This document shows positions 6,410 to 11,889 of a stretch of DNA of 11,889 bases, piece by piece. The stretch lies in the NCBI GenBank assembly GCA_900553135.1, contig USCO01000058.1, forward strand, positions 1-11,889. Reading direction: 5' to 3'. The translations under genes and the position numbers were made by a program. Source of the DNA: an uncultured Eubacteriales bacterium. GTDB lineage: Bacteria; Bacillota; Clostridia; Oscillospirales; Oscillospiraceae. The notes below the pieces were generated by a model that saw only the letters and a program-made list of their open reading frames with translations, was not told the origin of the DNA and made no database searches. Each line of letters opens with the position of its first letter. Position 1 is the first letter of the stretch.

Positions 6410-7103
6410 ACCCTTGATTTTAGTGGTTGAGGACGATACAGCGGTCCGCAACCTGATCACCACCACGCTGAAAGCCCATGATTACCGCTTTCTCACCGCG
6501 GCAAACGGCGAGTCCGCCGTGTTGGAGGCCTCCTCCCACAATCCGGACATTATCCTGCTGGACCTGGGCCTGCCGGATATGGACGGGGTGGAGGTCATCC
6601 ACAAGGTGCGCTCCTGGTCGAATCTGCCCATCATCGTCATCAGCGCCCGGAGCGAAGACACCGATAAGATCGACGCCCTGGATGCCGGAGCGGATGATTA
6701 CCTGACGAAACCCTTTTCCGTGGAGGAGCTGCTGGCCCGCCTCCGGGTGACCCAGCGGCGCCTGGCAGCCCTTCAGGTGGGGGCGGCCAATACCGAAGCG
6801 GTCTTTACCAACGGCAAGCTGAAGGTGGACTATGCGGCGGGCTGTGCGTTTCTGGACGGCCAGGAGCTCCACCTGACCCCCAGCGAGTACAAGCTGCTGT
6901 GCCTGCTGTGCAAAAACGTGGGGAAAGTGCTGACCCACACCTTCATCACCCAGCAGATCTGGGGCCGGAGCTGGGAAAATGATGTGGCCTCCCTCCGGGT
7001 GTTTATGGCCACCCTGCGCAAGAAGCTGGAAAAAGAGCCGGGCTCTCCCCAGTATATCCAGACCCACATCGGGGTGGGGTATCGCATGATGAAGGTGGAG
7101 TAA
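6402..7103 (+). CDS. kdpE: KdpE-type OmpR-family response regulator
   Basis: This 233-residue regulator has an N-terminal receiver with acidic pocket Asp11/Asp12, phospho-acceptor Asp54 in IILLDLGLPDMDG, switch residue Ser81 (VISARS) and Lys103 (LTKPF). A C-terminal winged helix follows (about 135-233), ending with the usual HIGVGYRM hairpin. It is the partner of the overlapping kinase; the two frames share 8 nt. The family normally activates kdpFABC under low potassium. Here the linked transporter genes are KtrBA-type, so a site in the leader at about 1074-1168 is a reasonable candidate target, not shown. A palindrome follows 28 nt after the stop codon. Confidence 0.95.
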   Translation: MNKPLILVVEDDTAVRNLITTTLKAHDYRFLTAANGESAVLEASSHNPDIILLDLGLPDMDGVEVIHKVRSWSNLPIIVISARSEDTDKIDALDAGADDYLTKPFSVEELLARLRVTQRRLAALQVGAANTEAVFTNGKLKVDYAAGCAFLDGQELHLTPSEYKLLCLLCKNVGKVLTHTFITQQIWGRSWENDVASLRVFMATLRKKLEKEPGSPQYIQTHIGVGYRMMKVE

Positions 7104-7131
7104 GAGAGACGGGCGTGAAACCTGGATGTCC

Positions 7132-7161
7132 CGCCGGACAGGAACATGTTCCTGTCCGGCG
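7132..7161. terminator. Perfect 30-nt palindrome, probable kdpE terminator
   Basis: Every base from 7132 to 7161 pairs symmetrically about the centre; the inner arm reads GCCGGACAGGAACA (7133-7146) followed by its exact complement. As RNA it would fold with a CATG loop and a 13-bp stem. It is followed by GCGCTTGTTT, a weak T-rich tail on the plus strand, and by no T run on the minus strand. The position behind kdpE favours a terminator. A protein-binding or cruciform site cannot be excluded. Confidence 0.6.
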
Positions 7162-7268
7162 CGCTTGTTTCTGCCGTCCAGGCTCTGCCCGGGGGCTGCT
7201 GTTCCGATTTTTACACTGCTGAGTGCCCAGCGTGGGGCAGAAAAAAGGCTCCAACCAATCCTGTATTG

Positions 7269-7297
7269 TTGACATATGTAGACTATTGTGGTACGAT
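7269..7297 (+). promoter_or_regulatory. Promoter and BlaI-like operator of the repressor/peptidase pair
   Basis: A perfect -35 TTGACA (7269-7274), a 17-bp spacer and TACGAT (7292-7297) give a strong promoter with a start near 7304. An imperfect dyad GTTGACATATGTAGAC (7268-7283), centred on ACATATGT, overlaps the -35 box. Its ACA...TGT core resembles operators of BlaI/MecI repressors. Binding here would block polymerase and make the pair autoregulated, as is usual for this family. Confidence 0.7.
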
Positions 7298-7331
7298 GTG
7301 TTTACAAAGATAGACAGAAAGGAGGGGAACG

Positions 7332-7724
7332 ATGAAGGAAACCAGGATCAGTCTGACCCGGGCGGAGTGGAGCGTGATGGAGTGCCTGTGGGAGGCGGGG
7401 CCGCTCACAGGGCGGGAGGTAATTCAGCGCATGGAAAAAAGCTGCGGCTGGAGCCGGAGCACCACCCTCACGCTTCTGAGCCGCCTGGAAAACAAGGGGG
7501 CGCTGAGAAGTGTTCCGGCGGAGAAGGGACCCAAGGTATTTTCCCCGGTCCTGCGGCGGGAAGACGCCGCCTTGGGGGAGACAAAAGATTTCCTCGACCG
7601 GGTGTACCAGGGGAGCCTGAGTCTGATGGTCAGCGCCCTGACGAAGAAACAGGCCCTGTCCCGGGAGGAATTGGATGAGCTGTATGAGCTGCTGAAGGGA
7701 TTGGAGGAGGAACGGCATGATTGA
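7332..7724 (+). CDS. BlaI/MecI/CopY-family transcriptional repressor
   Basis: This 130-residue protein has the family's winged helix at about 5-75: LTRAEWSVMECLWEAGPLTGREV, then the recognition helix WSRSTTLTLLSRLENKGAL and the wing ending KVFSPVL. A helical dimerisation tail follows (about 80-130). Family members repress the operon in which they lie and are released when the M56 membrane peptidase triggers their cleavage. A strong ribosome site AAGGAGG (7319-7325) lies 6 nt before the ATG. The stop codon overlaps the next start by 8 nt, which supports a working pair. The target signal cannot be told from this protein, since BlaI homologues control many systems besides beta-lactam resistance. 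Confidence 0.93.
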   Translation: MKETRISLTRAEWSVMECLWEAGPLTGREVIQRMEKSCGWSRSTTLTLLSRLENKGALRSVPAEKGPKVFSPVLRREDAALGETKDFLDRVYQGSLSLMVSALTKKQALSREELDELYELLKGLEEERHD

Positions 7725-10047
7725 ATGGGCGATTACCTCCAGCGTGTTGATTTTGGTAGTGCTGGCGCTGCGGCGCTTGCTGATGGGAAAAATCAGCCTG
7801 CGGCTTCAGTATGGGCTGTGGGCTCTGGTGCTGGTGCGGCTGCTGTTGCCAGTGAGCTTGGGCGGAACAGCGGTGAGCATTTTGAATACCGTGGAGGGCA
7901 CGCAAATGCCCAATCCTGTGGTGGGTTATCTGGGCGGCGACACACCCCGGCTGCCGGGGGCGGAGTCCGGCGTGTCCCCTTCTGAGGAGGAACCCCAGGG
8001 GCAGAACGAGGAGAACCACGACCAGCAGCAGGCGGAGGTAGACACCGCCGGAGGGGAGAAGGGCACGCCCATCTCCCTGGGGACGGTGCTGCTGGGAGTA
8101 TGGGCCGTGGGGGCCGTGAGCATGGGCCTGTGGCTTTTGTGGGTAAATGTCCGGTTTGCGGGGAAACTCCGCCGCAGCCGTGTGCCTTTAACCGTGGAAC
8201 ATTGTCCCCGACCGGTGTATGTGACCGGGGCGGCCCAAACTCCGTGCCTTTTCGGGCTGTTTCGTCCCTGCATCTATGTAACGCCGGAAGTTGCCGCCGA
8301 CGAGACGGTACTGCGCCACAGCCTGGCCCATGAACTGACCCACTTCCGTCACGGAGACCACGTCTGGGCGGTCCTGCGGGGGCTGTGCCTGGCCCTCCAC
8401 TGGTATAATCCTCTGGTGTGGCTGGCTGCCGCGCTATCCCGCCGGGACGGGGAGCTGTGCTGCGATGAGGCCACCGTAACAAAGCTGGGAGAAGGGGAGC
8501 GGGCGGCCTATGGCCGCACCCTGCTGGCCGTCACCTGCCAGGGCCGGACCAACCCCATACTTACCGCCACCAGCATGACAGGCAGCAAGGGCGGCATCAA
8601 AGAGCGTATTCTCCTGCTGGCCAAGCGGCCCAAAACGGCGGGCTATACCCTGGCGGCCGTGGCGCTGATTGCCGTTCTGGCGGTGGGGTGTACCTTTACC
8701 GGAGCACAGAAGAGCGGGGAAGGAGGGGAAATTTCCCTGGCGGAGGGGATCGATGTCCCCCAGGCGGTGGCCGACTGCGCCAGGGAGTATGTGCAGGAGG
8801 AGCGGATCTATTACGAAGAGCGGCAGGGCTATGAGATCACCGGAGCGAAGATCGTGGGCATCACCCAGATCAACACCGGAACCGCCGCCGAAAACAGCGG
8901 CGTAAACATGTACCAGCTGGAGTACCGCCTGAAAGCGGCCCATCCGGACGAGGTGGTGTTGGCGGGCGGCATGACCATGGAGGATGGCGCCATCACCGAG
9001 TGGGGCAGCGCGGGACAGCCCTATTTGCTGCTCTATTGGGAGGATTCCGGGGCGGAAACGACTTGGGAGCGGGTGTGTGTGACCCACACTGACACCATTG
9101 TGCAGGATTACGGCACGCCGGAGATGCTGGAGACCTACGGCGATAAATATACCGCGGCGGCCATGGAGCTTGCCAGCCACTATCTGGGCGGCGAAGGCTG
9201 GGGAGACGAACCTGCAACAGACCCGACGGAGGGAGTCACCCTGACCGGCCTGGTCGTGGAGGCGTCGGGCAGCGAGGAGGAGATCGGCCGACAGTGGGCG
9301 GAAGCCTTTGCAGCCCAGTATCGGACCCTTTCCCCGGAAAATCCGTTGTACAGTACGGACAGTGTAGTTCTGGAATGCACCCCCTATGCCCGGTCGCTGT
9401 TGTTGCAGCCCCAGGAACTGATCTACCTGATGCGCTTTGCCTGCAATGCGGTGGACAAAGCGGGATTTGAGCAGTGGTATACCGGCGGGGCCGGTCCATT
9501 GACCAGAGAAGAATCCCCTCAATATGAGGGGTGGATGGGATTGGGCTGGTTTGTGGTCCTGGAGGAGCAGGGGGAGGACCGGTGGGTCTGTATCAACGCT
9601 GGAACCGGCGGATATGGCAACTGGGGTTACCTCAACTACGAAACGGGAGAGACCTGGGAGCTGATCCTGGAGGAGCAGCTGTCCATGGACAGCAGCCAGG
9701 CGTACCCGGAAATGGTGCTGCGAATCCTGCCCTTTGTGGACTGGAACCAGCTGGACGGGGATGAGCTCAACCGACTTTGGGAGCTTCTGGATCTTGCCTG
9801 CATTACCCAGGGGCGGGTCTACGGCCCGGAGGAGGACCGGATGTGGTCGGACGTGTATCCCGAGGACCAGGCCTACCGGGACCTCTATGTCATGCTGGCT
9901 GCCCTGAATACAGACGGGGCCTATGCCGAATGGATAAGAGGCCTGCTGGAAAAGCAGCAGGCGTACGACCCTCAGGTGTTTGAATCCTGTTTGCAGAATT
10001 TGACGGCAGAACAGCAGGAGGTCATACGAATGTTGGCGGGGATGTAG
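7717..10047 (+). CDS. M56 (BlaR1/MecR1-like) membrane metallopeptidase with unusual sensor region
   Basis: This is a 776-residue integral membrane peptidase. Hydrophobic segments lie at about 5-22, 33-53, 109-127 and 305-325. The zinc motif HELTH (205-209) is followed by RRDGELCCDE with Glu246 as the likely third ligand, as in M56 peptidases. An acidic loop (about 75-107) lies between segments 2 and 3. After segment 4, which ends in a lipobox-like VLAVGC, comes an outside region of some 450 residues. It shows at least two parts: about 335-490, with a YGTPEMLETYGD motif, and about 510-776, rich in Trp, Tyr and acidic residues. I see no SxxK, SxN or KTG motifs of a penicillin-binding domain, so beta-lactam sensing is unlikely. 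It probably relays another envelope signal to the overlapping BlaI-type repressor. Confidence 0.88.
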   Translation: MIEWAITSSVLILVVLALRRLLMGKISLRLQYGLWALVLVRLLLPVSLGGTAVSILNTVEGTQMPNPVVGYLGGDTPRLPGAESGVSPSEEEPQGQNEENHDQQQAEVDTAGGEKGTPISLGTVLLGVWAVGAVSMGLWLLWVNVRFAGKLRRSRVPLTVEHCPRPVYVTGAAQTPCLFGLFRPCIYVTPEVAADETVLRHSLAHELTHFRHGDHVWAVLRGLCLALHWYNPLVWLAAALSRRDGELCCDEATVTKLGEGERAAYGRTLLAVTCQGRTNPILTATSMTGSKGGIKERILLLAKRPKTAGYTLAAVALIAVLAVGCTFTGAQKSGEGGEISLAEGIDVPQAVADCAREYVQEERIYYEERQGYEITGAKIVGITQINTGTAAENSGVNMYQLEYRLKAAHPDEVVLAGGMTMEDGAITEWGSAGQPYLLLYWEDSGAETTWERVCVTHTDTIVQDYGTPEMLETYGDKYTAAAMELASHYLGGEGWGDEPATDPTEGVTLTGLVVEASGSEEEIGRQWAEAFAAQYRTLSPENPLYSTDSVVLECTPYARSLLLQPQELIYLMRFACNAVDKAGFEQWYTGGAGPLTREESPQYEGWMGLGWFVVLEEQGEDRWVCINAGTGGYGNWGYLNYETGETWELILEEQLSMDSSQAYPEMVLRILPFVDWNQLDGDELNRLWELLDLACITQGRVYGPEEDRMWSDVYPEDQAYRDLYVMLAALNTDGAYAEWIRGLLEKQQAYDPQVFESCLQNLTAEQQEVIRMLAGM

Positions 10048-10128
10048 AGAGACATCATCCACAACCAACAGAAAATCCCCTGTCCCGGTCTGCAAAGAAG
10101 GGGGAGCGTACCTTCTGATTGACCGAAA

Positions 10129-10147
10129 CGGCAGTTAGAATCTGCCG
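10129..10147. other. T-arm-like hairpin resembling tRNA-Thr
   Basis: CGGCAGTTAGAATCTGCCG forms a 6-bp stem with a 7-nt loop. Bases 10129-10146 match the tRNA-Thr T arm (52-69) at 17 of 18 positions; the one change is C to A in the loop. The sequences on either side do not match the tRNA. It may be a relic of a tRNA-derived attachment site, or chance convergence on a hairpin. Confidence 0.4.
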
Positions 10148-10154
10148 GAAATAC

Positions 10155-10191
10155 AAAAAGCCTTGAAAACCGAAGTTTTCAAGGCTTTTTT
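10155..10191. terminator. Bidirectional terminator between convergent genes
   Basis: AAAAAGCCTTGAAAAC (10155-10170) pairs perfectly with GTTTTCAAGGCTTTTT (10175-10190) around a CGAA tetraloop. T runs are present on both strands. It lies 107 nt after the peptidase stop codon and 27 nt after the HAD phosphatase stop codon on the other strand, so it serves both transcripts. Confidence 0.93.
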
Positions 10192-10217
10192 ATGGTTTGG
10201 AAAACTACCGGGCAAAT

Positions 10218-11024
10218 TTACACCCCGGCGGTCTGACGGGCCCGCTCCACGATCTCGCCTACGCCGCTGAGCACCGCCGTGGGGCGGTAGGCGTAGGTCT
10301 TCAGGGTGTCCATGGTGGACACGCCGGAGAGGACCAGCACGGTGGACATGCCGCTCTCCATGCCGGAGATCACGTCGGTGTCCATGCGGTCGCCCACCAT
10401 GACGGCGTCGGCGGAGTGGCAGTTGAGCATCCGCAGTCCGGTGCGCATCATGAGGGGATTGGGCTTGCCGCAGAAGTAGGCCTGGGTGCCGGTGGCCATC
10501 TCGATGGGGGCCACCAGAGCCCGGCAGGCGGGGGCGATGCCGTTTTCAATGGGGCCGGAGACGTCGGAGTTGGCGCCGATGAGCTTGGCGCCCCCCAGCA
10601 CCAGGTTGGTGGCCTTGGTCAGGGTGTCCAGGGAGTAGGAACGGCCCTCGCCCACCACCACATAATCGGGGTTGACGTCGTTCATGGTGATGCCCGCGTC
10701 GTACAGGGCGTTGAGCAGTCCCGCCTCGCCGATGACAAAGGCGGAGCAGCCGGGGGCCTGCTCCTTCAGGAAAGCGGCGGTGGCCAGGGCACTGGTGTAG
10801 AAGTGCTCCTCGGACACATCCAGACCCATGCGGGCCAGCTTCTGCTGCAGCTCTTTGGGGGTGTAGCCGCTGTTGTTGGTGAGGAAGAGAAATTCCTTCT
10901 TCTCGTCGTGCAGCCACTGGATGAACTCGGGCACTCCGGGCAGGATGCGGTTTCCGTGGTAGATCACGCCGTCCATATCGCAGATAAAGCCGTGCTTCTG
11001 GTTAAAATCAAGTGTACGCTCCAT
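10218..11024 (-). CDS. NagD-like HAD-superfamily (IIA) phosphatase
   Basis: This 268-residue cytoplasmic phosphatase has all HAD motifs. Motif I is DMDGV with nucleophile Asp16 and acid/base Asp18. Motif II is LTNNS (Thr49). Motif III is the GKPNP lysine (Lys187). Motif IV is GDRMDTD (Asp212, Asp217). The GKPNP form and the cap placed between motifs II and III point to subfamily IIA (NagD, AraL, p-nitrophenylphosphatase type), which hydrolyses small phosphate esters such as sugar or nucleoside phosphates. The exact substrate is unknown. ATG 11024 is chosen because AGGAGG (11029-11034) lies 4 nt upstream and the family N-terminus fits; the frame is open further upstream to 11078 without support. 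It has its own promoter and lies downstream of an RpiR-type regulator. Confidence 0.92.
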   Translation of the reverse strand: MERTLDFNQKHGFICDMDGVIYHGNRILPGVPEFIQWLHDEKKEFLFLTNNSGYTPKELQQKLARMGLDVSEEHFYTSALATAAFLKEQAPGCSAFVIGEAGLLNALYDAGITMNDVNPDYVVVGEGRSYSLDTLTKATNLVLGGAKLIGANSDVSGPIENGIAPACRALVAPIEMATGTQAYFCGKPNPLMMRTGLRMLNCHSADAVMVGDRMDTDVISGMESGMSTVLVLSGVSTMDTLKTYAYRPTAVLSGVGEIVERARQTAGV

Positions 11025-11099
11025 ATGTCCTCCTATGTTGGAAAAGGCATTTCCCCCCTTGGGGGAGATGGTCCCCATTGCTTTGCTGGGGCTAACTCC

Positions 11100-11128
11100 A
11101 GTATAGCGTCCGGCGGGGCGGTTGTAAA
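11100..11128 (-). promoter_or_regulatory. Promoter of the HAD phosphatase gene
   Basis: On the minus strand TTTACA (11123-11128), a 17-bp spacer and TATACT (11100-11105) make a good sigma-A-type promoter. The start would be near 11093, leaving a leader of about 70 nt. That leader holds a C-run/G-run pair (11051-11066) and a second pair CCCCA/TGGGG (11074-11092). The -35 box lies 9 nt beyond the regulator's stop codon. Confidence 0.75.
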
Positions 11129-11137
11129 TACCGGGCC

Positions 11138-11889
11138 TTACCCCAGGGGGAAGTAGGCGGTTTTCAGGTCGTGGAGCCGCTCCAGGGCGTCGGTGCCCCG
11201 GGCCCCCAGGCGGCTGGTGAGGGCCAGCACCAGGGTGTCCAGCAGGGCGGTGGGGGCGGCCATGGAGTGGTACTCCTTTTCCTCCCCCCGGTAGGCAAAC
11301 AGGCTTATGTCCGCCCGCTCCTCCTGGGGGATCCAGGTGCGGCTGACAAAGGCCAGGGTGCGGTAGCCCGCGTCGCGGCTGAGGTCCAGAATGACCCGCC
11401 CCTCCCGGGACAGCTTGGAGAAGCTGAACATGACCACCAGGTCCTGCTGCCCCGCCTGGAGCAGTCCCTCCAGCAGCTCCGAACCGCCCGAGGGCAGCAG
11501 GGAGACGGACAGCCCCAGCCGCCGCAGGCGGAAGGCCAGCATCTGGGCCAGGGGGGCGGAGGCGTTCTTGCCGTGGAGAAAGATCTGCCGGGCCCCGGCC
11601 AGGGCCTCCACCGCCCGGCCAAATTCCCCCTGGTCCAGCTGTTGGGCGGTCTTTTGCAGATAGAGCTGCTGCCGCTCCAGCCAGGCGGCAGGGGAGAAGG
11701 CCCCGTCCTGGGACAGGGTGCAGGCCATCTTGGCCGCGGGGCCGGAGGCCTGCTCCACCACCATGGATTTCAGCTCCTTGAAGTCGGCGCAGCCCACATG
11801 GCGGGCAAAGCGGGAGACGGTGGCGTCGGAGAGTTCCAGCCGCCGTGCCAGCTGGCCGATGGAGGAAAACAAAAAGGCGTCGGTGTTGG
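11138..11889 (-). CDS. RpiR/MurR-family transcriptional regulator, 5' end cut by window
   Basis: About 250 residues are visible; the N-terminus lies beyond the right edge. The frame is open through the last base (NTDAF before LFSSIGQLARRL), so the TTG near 11872 is an internal leucine codon, not a start. The visible part begins inside an HTH_6 domain with IGQLARRLELSDATVSRFARHVG. A SIS domain follows from about GARQIFLHGKNASAPLAQM through GGSELLEGLLQAGQQDLVVMFSFS. This family binds phosphosugars in the SIS domain and regulates sugar or amino-sugar catabolism genes. The phosphatase gene downstream on the same strand could be a target, but it has its own promoter and no operator is identified. 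Confidence 0.92.
   Translation of the reverse strand, partial: NTDAFLFSSIGQLARRLELSDATVSRFARHVGCADFKELKSMVVEQASGPAAKMACTLSQDGAFSPAAWLERQQLYLQKTAQQLDQGEFGRAVEALAGARQIFLHGKNASAPLAQMLAFRLRRLGLSVSLLPSGGSELLEGLLQAGQQDLVVMFSFSKLSREGRVILDLSRDAGYRTLAFVSRTWIPQEERADISLFAYRGEEKEYHSMAAPTALLDTLVLALTSRLGARGTDALERLHDLKTAYFPLG

Noticed and set aside
3737..6466. A 909-codon open frame on the minus strand across kdpD
   Set aside because: It is antisense to a full-length kinase with all motifs. Its product is low in recognisable domains and Gly/Gln/His-rich, as expected from the complement of GC-rich third positions.
7141..7152. LexA-like box GGAACATGTTCC in the palindrome
   Set aside because: Gram-positive SOS boxes need GAAC and GTTC four bases apart. 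Here they are only two apart, and no SOS gene follows.
8434..10095. A 553-codon minus-strand open frame across the M56 peptidase gene
   Set aside because: It shadows a well-supported gene, has no ribosome site or recognisable domain, and reflects codon bias.
10197..11156. A 319-codon plus-strand open frame across the HAD gene
   Set aside because: It is antisense to a phosphatase with all four HAD motifs. The product is Gly/His/Val-rich shadow sequence, and the frame runs against the promoter and ribosome site of the true gene.

Overview
The window looks like chromosomal DNA of a moderately GC-rich, Gram-positive-type anaerobe of the Clostridia, plausibly Oscillospiraceae-like (Flavonifractor/Intestinimonas type). 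The reasons are strong AGGAGG-type ribosome sites, TTGACA/TATAAT promoters, a tRNA with encoded CCA, a KtrAB-type potassium system, a BlaI/M56 metallopeptidase pair and an RpiR regulator. The lineage is an inference from gene style, not a database match.

Positions 1-1181 are an accessory boundary. A complete tRNA-Thr(GGU) with its own terminator is followed by a tandem 12-bp repeat and the decayed C-terminal end of a tyrosine recombinase, broken by a one-base deletion. Next comes a small cysteine-rich CPCC-type gene on the minus strand with its own promoter, then about 400 bp with no convincing gene. This reads as the scar of an integrated element at a tRNA.

Positions 1182-7103 form one plus-strand block: ktrB/trkH-type channel, ktrA/trkA-type RCK subunit, an unrecognised membrane-anchored protein with a shortened LysR/PBP-like domain, kdpD and kdpE. 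No kdpFABC genes are present, so the KdpDE pair is wired to a Ktr/Trk system. An extended -10 promoter directly upstream of kdpD suggests that the sensor pair can also be transcribed alone. The block ends at a perfect palindrome that may act as a terminator.

Positions 7269-10047 hold a BlaI-family repressor and an overlapping M56 (BlaR1/MecR1-like) membrane metallopeptidase. A strong promoter carries a BlaI-like dyad over its -35 box. The peptidase has a long C-terminal extracellular region that does not look like the penicillin-binding domain of BlaR1, so its signal is unknown.

Positions 10155-11889 are on the minus strand. A bidirectional terminator separates the peptidase from a NagD-like HAD phosphatase, which has a clear promoter just behind the stop codon of an RpiR-family sugar-phosphate-responsive regulator. 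That regulator runs off the right edge. The most interesting items are the PBP-like anchored protein inside the potassium operon and the M56 peptidase with a non-PBP sensor.
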